Below, in pieces: positions 26,238 to 34,393 of a stretch of 64,000 bases of DNA. Numbering within the stretch: the first letter of the stretch is position 1; each line of letters opens with the position of its first letter. Origin of the DNA: Nostocoides sp. F2B08 (GTDB taxonomy: Bacteria; Actinomycetota; Actinomycetes; Actinomycetales; Dermatophilaceae); NCBI RefSeq assembly GCF_009184895.1, contig NZ_WESE01000002.1, positions 62,001-126,000 on the forward strand, read 5' to 3'. A program made the position numbers and the translations under genes. Under the pieces are notes generated by a model, which searched no databases, was not told where the DNA came from, and saw only the letters and a program-made list of their open reading frames with translations.

Positions 26238-27760
26238 ACCCGCTCCTCCTGCCGTGCCACCCTGGTGCGGCGGGCGACGTAAGTGATCGCGAAGGATGCG
26301 ACCAGCGCGATCAGCACGCCGAGGTTGGCGTAGGCCCAGTTGCCCTCCCAGTACGGCCCGCCCTCCTCCGCGGAGACCCACGTGGCCAGACCGAGCGGCT
26401 CGAGCAGGTAGCCCTGCCAGTTGTTCCACGCCGCGTCCTCGGCGAAGAGGTTGACGACGAGCCCCCACCCCACGATGGAGGTGCCGACGAGCGTGGCGAT
26501 CGAGGTCCAGTCCCAGGCGCCGTACCGCCCGGAAGCGTCGAAGAGCGCCTCGTCGTCGTAGTCCCGTTTGCGCAGGGCGATGTCGGCGATCATGATCCCG
26601 GCCCACGCGGCGAGTGGCACCCCGAGGGTGATGAGGAAGGACTGGAACGGGCCGATGAAGCTCTCGGCGAAGAAGACGACCCACACCGTCCCGGCGGTGA
26701 GGATGAGCCCGTCGATGAGGGCGGCCATAGGGCGTGGGATGCGCACGCCGAGCGAGAGCAGGGTCAGGCCCGAGGAGTAGATGCCGAGGACGGCTCCCGA
26801 GACGAGGGCGAGGATGGCCGCCACGAGGAACGGCACGAGCACCCAGGTCGGCAGGAGGGTCGCGAGGGTGCCGATCGGGTCGTCGCCGATCCCGGCGAGC
26901 ACCTCCTCGTCTGACCCGGCGATCGTCAGGCCGTAGAGGACGAGGAGGGTCGGGCCGAGCGCGCCGCCGAAGGTGTTCCACGCGACGATCGAGGCACCCG
27001 GGGCGTCCCGGCGCTGGTAACGGGACCAGTCGGCGGCGATGTTGATCCAGCCGAGGCCGAACCCGGTCATCACCATGACGAGGGCCCCGACCATCGCGCC
27101 GGACGAGCCGCTCGGTAGCGAGGAGACGGCGTCCCAGTCGATGTACTGCACCGTCATGGCCACGTAGAGGATCGTGATGGCGGCCGTGATCCAGGTCAGG
27201 ATCGACTGCATCCGCATGATGACGTGGTAGCCCATGACGGAGGCGACGACGATGAGGGTCGCGACGACGACAGCCGCGACGACCTTGGTCGTCGTGCCGC
27301 CTCCCCACCCGAGCCGCTCGAAGATCGTCGAGGTCGCGAGCACGGCGAGGATGGCGAGGAAGGTCTCCCATCCGATCGAGACGAGCCAGCTGATCACGCC
27401 GGGGACCTTCTGCCCGGTGACCCCGAAGGCCGCGCGCGAGAGGATCATCGTCGGGGCCGAACCGCGCTTGCCCGCGATCGCGATGACCCCGCAGAGCATG
27501 AACGAGACGACGACGCCGACGACGGTGACGACCGCCGCCTGCCAGAACGAGATGCCGAAGCCGAGGACGAACGCGGCGTAGGAGATGCCGAACACCGAGA
27601 TGTTCGCCGCGAACCACGGCCAGAACAGGTCCCGCGGGCGGGCGGTGCGCTCGGACTCGGCGATGATCTCGATGCCGGTCCGCTCGACGCCGAGGCGGCG
27701 GGTCTCCTCGACGACGCTGGTCGGGGTCTCGGGCGGGGTCGCCGGAACGCTCGTGCTCAT
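26234..27760 (-). CDS. NCS1-family nucleobase permease
   Basis: A 508-residue inner membrane transporter with 12 hydrophobic spans, in the purine-cytosine permease (NCS1) family. The N-terminal GIEIIAESERTARPRDLFWPWFAANISVFG matches the family, and later GFGLGWINIAADWSRYQRR is the conserved TM6-7 signature with the Asn/Asp/Trp residues. It moves cytosine, purines, allantoin, thiamine or related bases with protons or sodium. ATG at 27760 is the family-consistent start; no clear ribosome site is visible. The downstream cysteine hydrolase gene overlaps it. Substrate is not determined. Confidence 0.9.
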   Translation of the reverse strand: MSTSVPATPPETPTSVVEETRRLGVERTGIEIIAESERTARPRDLFWPWFAANISVFGISYAAFVLGFGISFWQAAVVTVVGVVVSFMLCGVIAIAGKRGSAPTMILSRAAFGVTGQKVPGVISWLVSIGWETFLAILAVLATSTIFERLGWGGGTTTKVVAAVVVATLIVVASVMGYHVIMRMQSILTWITAAITILYVAMTVQYIDWDAVSSLPSGSSGAMVGALVMVMTGFGLGWINIAADWSRYQRRDAPGASIVAWNTFGGALGPTLLVLYGLTIAGSDEEVLAGIGDDPIGTLATLLPTWVLVPFLVAAILALVSGAVLGIYSSGLTLLSLGVRIPRPMAALIDGLILTAGTVWVVFFAESFIGPFQSFLITLGVPLAAWAGIMIADIALRKRDYDDEALFDASGRYGAWDWTSIATLVGTSIVGWGLVVNLFAEDAAWNNWQGYLLEPLGLATWVSAEEGGPYWEGNWAYANLGVLIALVASFAITYVARRTRVARQEERV

Positions 27761-27831
27761 GGGGAGAGCCTGCCAGAGTCCCGCTCCCACGTGCGAGGAC
27801 GCCGCCGCGCCATGGGTATGCGGTGGCCGCC

Positions 27832-29430
27832 TCAGCGGTCCGACGTCACCACCGGAGTGGGCCGGGACATCGTCGGGTGCGCCAGGACGCGGGGGCCGCC
27901 GTTCGGGCCCTCGCCCGTCGACTCACCCGAAGCGGCGTCCGCCACCTCGACCTCGTCGAAGGCCAGCTGCAGCTCGAGCACACCCTTGCCGAGCTGCTGC
28001 TCATCTGGTAGCGGGACGGGGTACGCGCCGGTGAAGCACGCGGTGCACAGCCGCTCGCGCGGTTGTCGGGTCGCGGCGACCATACCCTCCTCTGAGATGT
28101 AGCCGAGCGAGTCGGCGCCGATCGACATCCGCACCTCCTCCACGGCGAGGCCGGTGGCGATGAGCTCCGCGCGCGAGGCGAAGTCGATGCCGTAGAAGCA
28201 CGGCCACGTCACCGGCGGCGAGGAGATGCGCACGTGGACCTCGGCGGCCCCGGCCTCGCGCAGCATCCGCACGAGGGCCCGCTGGGTGTTTCCGCGGACG
28301 ATCGAGTCGTCGACGACGACGAGCCGCTTGCCGCGGATGACGTCGCGCAGCGGGTTGAGCTTGAGCCGGATGCCGAGCTGGCGGATGGTCTGCGAGGGCT
28401 GGATGAAGGTCCGCCCGACATACGCGTTCTTCACCAGCCCCTGGCCGTAGGGGATGCCCGAGCCCTGGGCGAAGCCGATCGCCGCAGGAGTGCCGGACTC
28501 GGGCGTCGGGATGACGAGGTCGGCGTCGACCGGGTGCTCCCGCGCCAGTGTTCGCCCCATCTCGACCCGTGCCTCGTGCACGACGCGGCCGCTGATCGTC
28601 GTGTCGGGGCGGGCGAGATAGACGTACTCGAACACGCAGCCCTTGGGCTCGGCCTCGGCGAACCGCCTCGACCGCAACCCCTCCTCGTCGATGGCGATGA
28701 GCTCGCCGGGCTCGACCTCGCGGATGAAGGAGGCCCCGACGATGTCGAGGGCCGCGGTCTCGGAGGCGACGACCCAGCCGCGCTCGAGGCGACCGAGGAC
28801 CAAGGGGCGGATGCCGTGGCGGTCGCGCGCCGCATACAGGGTGTGCTCGTCCATGAAGGTGAAGCAGAACGCGCCGCGCAGGAGGGGGAGAACCTCCAGG
28901 GCGCGCGCCTCGAGGGAGCGGTCCGGCGAGTCGGTGAGCAGCGCCGTGACGAGGGCGGTGTCGGTCGTGTTGCCGCGACGGAGCTCGCCGGTCAGCTCGG
29001 CATCACCGCTGCGGGTCCGGACCAGCTCGCGCAGCTCGGCGCTGTTGATCAGGTTGCCGTTGTGGGCGAGGGCGACGGTGCCGCCCTCGTGCCCGCCGAG
29101 GGTCGGCTGGGCGTTCTCCCACGTCGACCCGCCGGTGGTGGAGTAGCGGCAGTGGCCGACCGCGAGGTGCCCCCGCAGTGAGGCCAGCGCACGCTCGTCG
29201 AAGACCTGGGAGACCAGGCCCATGTCCTTGTAGACGAGGAGTCGGTGGCCGTCGCTCGCGGCGATGCCGGCACTCTCCTGGCCGCGGTGCTGGAGGGCGT
29301 ACAGACCGTAGTAGGTGAGCTTGGCGATGTCCTCACCCGGAGCCCAGACGCCGAAGACGCCGCACGCGTCCTGCGGACCCTTCTCCCCCGGGACGAGGTC
29401 GTGGCCGAGCAGTCCGTCCCCGCGGGCCAC
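27832..29430 (-). CDS. purF: Amidophosphoribosyltransferase
   Basis: A 532-residue first enzyme of purine synthesis, transferring amide nitrogen from glutamine to PRPP. A short propeptide precedes Cys23 in CGVFGVW, the nucleophile exposed by processing. The glutaminase domain has GHCRYSTTGGS and AHNGNLIN; the phosphoribosyltransferase loop is RLVVVDDSIVRGNT. A CTACFTGAYP motif near residue 480 and an upstream cysteine suggest the iron-sulfur-containing B. subtilis-type enzyme. GTG at 29430 lies one base after the stop of the next gene, so translation is likely coupled. In many actinobacteria purF lies directly upstream of purM; here they are opposed and separated. Confidence 0.96.
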   Translation of the reverse strand: MARGDGLLGHDLVPGEKGPQDACGVFGVWAPGEDIAKLTYYGLYALQHRGQESAGIAASDGHRLLVYKDMGLVSQVFDERALASLRGHLAVGHCRYSTTGGSTWENAQPTLGGHEGGTVALAHNGNLINSAELRELVRTRSGDAELTGELRRGNTTDTALVTALLTDSPDRSLEARALEVLPLLRGAFCFTFMDEHTLYAARDRHGIRPLVLGRLERGWVVASETAALDIVGASFIREVEPGELIAIDEEGLRSRRFAEAEPKGCVFEYVYLARPDTTISGRVVHEARVEMGRTLAREHPVDADLVIPTPESGTPAAIGFAQGSGIPYGQGLVKNAYVGRTFIQPSQTIRQLGIRLKLNPLRDVIRGKRLVVVDDSIVRGNTQRALVRMLREAGAAEVHVRISSPPVTWPCFYGIDFASRAELIATGLAVEEVRMSIGADSLGYISEEGMVAATRQPRERLCTACFTGAYPVPLPDEQQLGKGVLELQLAFDEVEVADAASGESTGEGPNGGPRVLAHPTMSRPTPVVTSDR

Positions 29431-29431
29431 G

Positions 29432-29671
29432 TCAGCGGTCCCGACGCGTGATGACGATGTCGGCGATGACTCCGGCGAGCGCGCCGAGGATGGCGCCGAG
29501 GAAGGCGAACGTCACGACCATGTAGCCGAGCGCGGAGTTCTCCGAGAAGGTCGTCGCCGGATTGTCGCTCAGCGTCGAGATCAGGCCGCCGACGATCCCG
29601 CCGACGATGACGCCGGTGCCGATGAAGGCGACGAAGTTGGGATAGCGGGCGTTGGTGCGCACGACGTCCAC
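29432..29671 (-). CDS. Small membrane protein upstream of purF
   Basis: A 79-residue protein with two strongly hydrophobic spans: FVAFIGTGVIVGGIVGGLIS and YMVVTFAFLGAILGALAGVIAD. The N-terminus reads VRTNARYPN and the tail is basic (ITRRDR). It is not recognised beyond small glycine-zipper-like membrane proteins of actinobacteria. Start taken as GTG 29671; GTG 29662 is an alternative. A TAGGGT -10-like box lies at 29700-29705 on this strand, and TACCCT faces the other way, so the region between this gene and the Moco oxidoreductase is a divergent promoter. Its stop abuts the purF start. Confidence 0.7.
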   Translation of the reverse strand: MDVVRTNARYPNFVAFIGTGVIVGGIVGGLISTLSDNPATTFSENSALGYMVVTFAFLGAILGALAGVIADIVITRRDR

Positions 29672-29770
29672 GATACGCGCCTGTCCGGGGTGAGCCCGTA
29701 CCCTAGGACCTGGGCTGATCAGTGCAGTTCCTCGCCCATCCGGACGGCCCCCGGCACCGAAGACCACATC

Positions 29771-31438
29771 ATGAGGACCTATCCCGCCACGGACGCCCCC
29801 GCACGCGGCACGACCGGCGCGTCCGGCGGGGCGGGCGGCCGCGCGAGCACCGCCCGGTATGCGCTGGCCGGGTTGCTCAGCGCCGCCGGTGCCATGGCCG
29901 CGGGTCACGCAGTCGCAGGGCTCGTCGAGCCCGCCGCCTCGCCCGTGCTGGCCGTCGGCACAGCGGTCATCGACGCGACCCCCACCCCGGTGAAGACGTG
30001 GGCCGTCGACGCCTTCGGCACCGCCGACAAGCCGATCCTCATCGCCGGGGTGGCCGTCGTGACGGCGCTGCTCGCCGCGACCGCCGGCATCCTCAGCCGG
30101 CGCCACCCCTGGGCCGGGGCCGCGATCGTCATCGTCCTCGGGGTGCTCGCGACCCTCGCCGCCCACCTCACCGTCGGCCAGTCGCAGATGGCGATCCTTC
30201 CCGGCGTCATCGCGACGATCGTCGGCGTCGCCCTGCTCTCCTGGCTCACCTCGCTCGCGGCGAGGGCCGATTCGACACGAACATCTGGCCCGTCCGGACC
30301 CGACACGCAAGGAACGCGGGAGGTCGAGCGTCCGACGGACCACGTCGCCGAACCGGGCGGAGCCTCGCTCGCCGGGGCCGGAGCCGACCGGCGCACCTTC
30401 GTCATCGGCTCGATCGGGGTCGCGGCCGCCGCGGCGGGCCTGGCCGCAGTCGGCCAGGTGTGGGCGCGCCCGGCACAGCTGGCCCGCGCGATCGTGCTGC
30501 CCCCCGCGACCGAACCGCTCGGACCGTTGCCGACCGATCTCGCCACCGAGGTGTCCGGGATCTCGCCGCTGCGGACGCCGACCGCCGACTTCTACCGGAT
30601 CGACACCGCCCTGACCCTGCCACGGGTGGACCTCGACTCGTGGCGGCTGCGCATCGACGGCGATGTCGACAATCCCTACGAGCTCTCGTTCGACGACCTG
30701 CTCGCGATGCCCCTCATCGAGCGGGACATCACCCTCAACTGCGTCTCGAACGAGGTCGGCGGGCCCTACATCGGCTCGACCCGCTGGCTCGGGGTGCGCA
30801 CCTCGGACCTCTTGGCCGAGGCCGGGGTGCGGCCCGGCGCGGATCAGATCCTCAGCCGCTCGGTGGACGGGATGACCATCTCCACTCCCGTGGCGGCGTT
30901 GACCGACGACCGGGAGGCCCTCATCGCCATCGCCATGGACGGTGCGCCGCTTCCGCAGCGAAACGGCTTCCCGGCCCGCCTCGTGACGCCGGGGCTCTAC
31001 GGCTACGTGGGCGCGACGAAGTGGCTGGAGTCGCTGACGGCAACCACGTATGCGGCCGAGCGGGCCTACTGGACCGAACGGGGCTGGGCCGAGCTCGGGC
31101 CGGTCAAGACCCAGGCCCGGATCGACACGCCCGCGCCGCTGCGGCCGATCCGTTCCGGCCAGACGGCCATCGGTGGGGTCGCCTGGGCGCAAGGTCGGGG
31201 GATCGAGCGGGTCGAGGTGCGCATCGACGACGGCCCCTGGACCGAGGCGACCCTCGGCGACGACGTCGGGATCGACTACTGGCGCCAGTGGTACCTCCCG
31301 TGGGAGGCCACGACGGGTCGGCACACGCTCGTCGTCCGTGCGACCGACGGGACGGGCGAGACCCAGACGGAGGAGCGCGCCGACGTCTTCCCGGACGGCG
31401 CCGCCGGTTGGCACACCGTCGTCGTCACCGTCGCCTGA
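29771..31438 (+). CDS. Membrane-anchored molybdopterin-dependent oxidoreductase (sulfite oxidase/YedY-like)
   Basis: A 555-residue protein. The first 175 residues hold four or five transmembrane spans; a further span (FVIGSIGVAAAAAGLAAVG) follows. From about residue 290 comes the oxidoreductase molybdopterin-binding domain, with the Mo-ligating cysteine Cys324 in ITLNCVSNEVGG, then STRWLGVRTSDLL, LVTPGLYGYVGATKWLESL. The C-terminal 120 residues form the Mo-co dimerisation/immunoglobulin-like domain. It should act outside the membrane. It precedes the fasciclin lipoprotein, sigK and rskA genes, a neighbourhood seen in other actinobacteria. The reaction may be sulfoxide reduction or sulfite oxidation; the substrate cannot be read. 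ATG 29771. Confidence 0.85.
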   Translation: MRTYPATDAPARGTTGASGGAGGRASTARYALAGLLSAAGAMAAGHAVAGLVEPAASPVLAVGTAVIDATPTPVKTWAVDAFGTADKPILIAGVAVVTALLAATAGILSRRHPWAGAAIVIVLGVLATLAAHLTVGQSQMAILPGVIATIVGVALLSWLTSLAARADSTRTSGPSGPDTQGTREVERPTDHVAEPGGASLAGAGADRRTFVIGSIGVAAAAAGLAAVGQVWARPAQLARAIVLPPATEPLGPLPTDLATEVSGISPLRTPTADFYRIDTALTLPRVDLDSWRLRIDGDVDNPYELSFDDLLAMPLIERDITLNCVSNEVGGPYIGSTRWLGVRTSDLLAEAGVRPGADQILSRSVDGMTISTPVAALTDDREALIAIAMDGAPLPQRNGFPARLVTPGLYGYVGATKWLESLTATTYAAERAYWTERGWAELGPVKTQARIDTPAPLRPIRSGQTAIGGVAWAQGRGIERVEVRIDDGPWTEATLGDDVGIDYWRQWYLPWEATTGRHTLVVRATDGTGETQTEERADVFPDGAAGWHTVVVTVA

Positions 31439-31589
31439 ACGGCAGAGCGTCCGGCGGCCGATTCCGCCCGCTCAGCCATGCCATAGATCGGCTGGCAGCG
31501 AAAAATATTGCCACACAGGGCAATCCGGCGGCGCACCAGCCTCGAACCCCTCCCGTCAGATCACCCGAACGTTGCACCAGGAGGACCTC

Positions 31590-32270
31590 ATGACCGGCAC
31601 CACCACCCGACGCCGCGGCGGCATCGTCGCCCTCGCCCTCGCCATGTCCCTCGGCCTGGCGGCCTGTGGCTCGGACGACGGCGACGCCGCGACCGACACC
31701 GGCACCATGGCCGAGACCACCGAGCCGATGACCGAGGACACGGACATGGCCACGCCGACCGACGAGATGACCGAGGAGATGACCGACGACCCGATGGCGA
31801 TGGGTGAGCCCTTCGGCCCGGGTTGCGCAGCCGTCCCCGCGGACGGCGCCGGCTCCTTCGATGGGATGTCGACCGACCCGGTCGCGACGGCCGCCTCGAA
31901 CAACCCGCTTCTCAGCCAGCTCGTCGCCGCGGTCGGCGAGGCCGGACTCGGCGACACCCTCAACACGACGGAGGACATCACCGTCTTCGCACCGACCGAC
32001 GACGCGTTCGCCGCTGTGCCCCAGGAGACGCTCGACGCGGCCTTCGCAGACCCGTCGGGACTGCTCACGACCGTGCTGACCAACCACGTCGTCCCGGAGC
32101 GACTCAGCCCGGACATGCTGGCCGGCGACCACGAGACCCTGGCCGGCACGACGATCACGGTCGAGGGCTCCGGCGAGGAGTTCACGGTCGGCGAGGCCGC
32201 GATCGTGTGCGGCAACGTCCAGACCGCCAACGCCACGGTCTACATCATCGACCAGGTGCTCCTGCCCTGA
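31590..32270 (+). CDS. Fasciclin-domain lipoprotein (MPT83/MPT70-like)
   Basis: A 226-residue secreted lipoprotein. Signal peptide and lipobox LAAC (Cys26) are followed by a 40-residue linker rich in Thr, Glu, Asp and seven methionines. From about residue 80 comes a single fasciclin domain: SNNPLLSQLVAAVGEAGLGDTL, ITVFAPTDDAFAAVP, TNHVVPERL, and a C-terminal NATVYIIDQVLLP. Fasciclin domains mediate adhesion. In Mycobacterium tuberculosis the SigK regulon contains similar MPT70 and MPT83 proteins (established). ATG at 31590 has AGGAGG. The 150 bases upstream contain an A/T-rich patch (AAAAATATT, 31501-31510) that could hold a SigK-dependent promoter; that is not tested. Confidence 0.9.
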   Translation: MTGTTTRRRGGIVALALAMSLGLAACGSDDGDAATDTGTMAETTEPMTEDTDMATPTDEMTEEMTDDPMAMGEPFGPGCAAVPADGAGSFDGMSTDPVATAASNNPLLSQLVAAVGEAGLGDTLNTTEDITVFAPTDDAFAAVPQETLDAAFADPSGLLTTVLTNHVVPERLSPDMLAGDHETLAGTTITVEGSGEEFTVGEAAIVCGNVQTANATVYIIDQVLLP

Positions 32271-32371
32271 TCGCGTGACCACCGCATACCTCCATGCTCA
32301 TCGGCCTGATCACCCCGGCGCGCGCGGGCTCCACTCGCCGCGCGGGTGAGACACGGGCCATGATGGACGGC

Positions 32372-33028
32372 ATGTCGACACCCTCCTCCGGCTCTGCGCT
32401 GGGGGAGGGTGCGTCACGCCGTCCCGCAGCCGCAGCGGAGAAGGAACGCGAGCAGGGCGGGGTGGCGGGCGACCGCGGCGACGCGACGGAGCTCACCGAG
32501 CTCGTGCGGGCGACGGCCACCGGTGACGAGGGGGCGTTCGAGCGCCTCTATGACCGGATCGCACCGCGGGTGCACGGTCTGGTCGTCCGCGTGCTCCGGG
32601 ACGCCGCCCAGGCCGAGGAGGTCACTCAGGAGGTGTTCCTCGAAATGTGGCGCAATGCCCGCCACATCGACCTATCCCACAGTTCACCGATGGGCTGGAT
32701 CCTCACCCTCGCCCACCGTCGCGCCGTCGACCGGGTCCGCAGCGCCGAGGCCGCGCGTCGACGCGACCACCTCGACCTCGTGCGCGACCCACGCCGTAGC
32801 CTCGACGAGACGGTCGAGCGCGCACACGCCAACCTCGAGGGCGACCGCGTGCGCGAAGCACTGGGCGCCCTCACCGACCTCCAGCGCGAGGCCATCCAGC
32901 TCACCTACTTCGACGGATACACCCACACTCAGGTCGCCACGATGCTCGATATCCCACTCGGGACCGCCAAGTCCCGCATCCGCGACGCGCTGCTGCGGCT
33001 GCGCGACGTCCTCGGGGAGGACACATGA
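32372..33028 (+). CDS. sigK: ECF RNA polymerase sigma factor, SigK type
   Basis: A 218-residue ECF sigma factor. Sigma region 2 includes FERLYDRIAPRVHGLVVRVL, DAAQAEEVTQEVFLEMWRNA and MGWILTLAHRRAVDRVRS; region 4 includes LTDLQREAIQLTYFDGYTHTQVATML and PLGTAKSRIRDALLRL. A 40-residue non-conserved N-terminus precedes region 2, so the start is uncertain among ATGs at 32360, 32363 and 32372. The downstream gene overlaps by four bases and encodes its anti-sigma factor, so the two form a standard autoregulated unit. The family assignment to SigK rests on the neighbours (fasciclin, RskA). Confidence 0.9.
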   Translation: MSTPSSGSALGEGASRRPAAAAEKEREQGGVAGDRGDATELTELVRATATGDEGAFERLYDRIAPRVHGLVVRVLRDAAQAEEVTQEVFLEMWRNARHIDLSHSSPMGWILTLAHRRAVDRVRSAEAARRRDHLDLVRDPRRSLDETVERAHANLEGDRVREALGALTDLQREAIQLTYFDGYTHTQVATMLDIPLGTAKSRIRDALLRLRDVLGEDT

Positions 33029-33819
33029 CCGACCCCAGACACGAGTCGGATCCCACGCACGACCCGGATCCCACGCACGCCCACGTGCGCGACCTGCTCG
33101 CCGCATACCTCCTCGACGCGGTCGACGAGCACGAACGACTGCTCGTCGAGGAGCACCTGCTCACCTGCCCCGACTGCGAGCACGAGGTGGCCACGCTCAC
33201 GCCCACCGTCGAAGCCCTCGCTCTCGCGGCGACGCCGCAGACCCCACCGGCGCAGGTCCGCGAGGCGGTCCTGCACGGCATCGAGCCGGCCTCCCGCCCG
33301 GGCGCTCCACGACAGACGTCGCCACCGACCGCCTTCGCGGACCCAGCCCGCCACGACGACCTCGGCGCCCGCCGGAGCTCGCGCGCCGCACGGCGGCTCA
33401 GTCTCCTCGTGGCGGCGGCGGCCGCAGTCGCGTTGTTCATGTTCGTGGCGATCGGCCCGTTCCGCGGCGCGCCGGACCTGACGACCGAGACGGTCGCGGC
33501 GGCGGCCGACGCCCAGCGGTTCGAGGCGCAGGTCGGCGAGGCGACGGCCACGGTCATCGTCAGCCGGGAGATGGACAAGGTGGCGATCGAGACGCGCGAT
33601 ATGACGCCTGCACCGGAGGGGCGGGACTACCAGCTGTGGTTCAGCCACCCCGACGGCACCGTGTCGGACGCCGGGGTCATGCCGCGCGACGAGGACGCCG
33701 AGATGGTTATCGAGGTCGATCTCGGCGACGCCGTCGGCGTCGCCGTGACGATGGAGCCCGAGGGCGGGTCCGAGCAGCCGACGAGCGAGCCGGTGCTCGT
33801 CGTGCCCTTCGAGGCCTGA
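33025..33819 (+). CDS. rskA: Anti-sigma-K factor RskA family
   Basis: A 264-residue single-pass membrane anti-sigma factor. The N-terminal zinc-binding domain has a HX3CX2C motif (His44, Cys48, Cys51) within LLAAYLLDAVDEHERLLVEEHL and holds the sigma factor. One transmembrane helix lies near residues 124-142. The extracytoplasmic RskA C-terminal domain contains YQLWFSHPDG and GVMPRDEDAEMVIEVDLGDA. Regulated proteolysis of such proteins releases SigK. The first 20 residues carry a short Asp-Pro-Thr-His repeat. It begins four bases inside sigK (ATGA). Confidence 0.9.
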   Translation: MTDPRHESDPTHDPDPTHAHVRDLLAAYLLDAVDEHERLLVEEHLLTCPDCEHEVATLTPTVEALALAATPQTPPAQVREAVLHGIEPASRPGAPRQTSPPTAFADPARHDDLGARRSSRAARRLSLLVAAAAAVALFMFVAIGPFRGAPDLTTETVAAAADAQRFEAQVGEATATVIVSREMDKVAIETRDMTPAPEGRDYQLWFSHPDGTVSDAGVMPRDEDAEMVIEVDLGDAVGVAVTMEPEGGSEQPTSEPVLVVPFEA

Positions 33820-33821
33820 GC

Positions 33822-34184
33822 GTGCCCCCGCGTCGCCGCATCCCTCCCGAGGAGGGACGTGCCGCCGTGCGCGACTGGGAGGAGCACGGCGAGTCGCTCG
33901 ACCGGTCCACCCTGGCGACGGCGGTCCGGTATGCGCTGGAGGAGCTGGCCACGCGCCATCCGGGCCGCAGTGTGGAGGTCCGGGTGCCCCCCTTCGGCGC
34001 CGCCCAGGCGATCGAGGGGCCGCGGCACACGCGCGGCACGCCGCCGAACGTCGTCGAGACCGACGCCCAGACCTGGCTGGCCCTCGTTACCGGCCGCGTG
34101 GCGTGGACGGATGCGCAGGCGTCGGGGCAGGTCCGGGACAGCGGCATTCGCGCCGACCTCGGTGGCTGCCTGCCACTCCGGTGA
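33822..34184 (+). CDS. Sterol-carrier family (SCP2-like) protein
   Basis: A 120-residue protein of the actinobacterial 'sterol carrier family protein' group. It has RRRIPPEEGRAAV at its start, then SLATAVRYALEELATRHPGRSVEVRVPPFGAAQAIEG as the core, and NVVETDAQTWLALVTGRVAW as the SCP2-like conserved Thr/Trp motif. These proteins probably bind a hydrophobic ligand; the true role is unknown. The GTG at 33822 is two bases after the rskA stop and is the earliest reasonable start. It is commonly found next to purF/purM in actinobacteria, which fits the purine neighbourhood. Confidence 0.78.
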   Translation: MPPRRRIPPEEGRAAVRDWEEHGESLDRSTLATAVRYALEELATRHPGRSVEVRVPPFGAAQAIEGPRHTRGTPPNVVETDAQTWLALVTGRVAWTDAQASGQVRDSGIRADLGGCLPLR

Positions 34185-34393
34185 CCTCCCCAATAAGGAA
34201 GAGAGAACCGACCGTTCGCCAACTCGTTGCAGGTCAGGCAGCAAATCGTCACGCGACAAGTCACCTGAACGGCACCTGATAGGGCAGGATGCAGTGGTCT
34301 GCGCCGGACCTTCGACCGGAGCAGCGCGGCGCCGGTCGGCGCGTTCCCTGAATGTGACCCTGTGAGGTTCGGTATGTGTGGAGGTTGTGTGTG

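Noticed and set aside
25386-26282. An open frame crossing the repeat array and antisense to the cysteine hydrolase
   Set aside because: The 62-bp period shifts frame each copy, so there is no repeating protein unit, and the second half is the complement of a recognised gene.
34190-34250. Possible Pho box upstream of the 5'-nucleotidase (GTTCGCC, then CGTTGCA)
   Set aside because: The second half is out of register and only loosely like the consensus, so I do not claim phosphate control.
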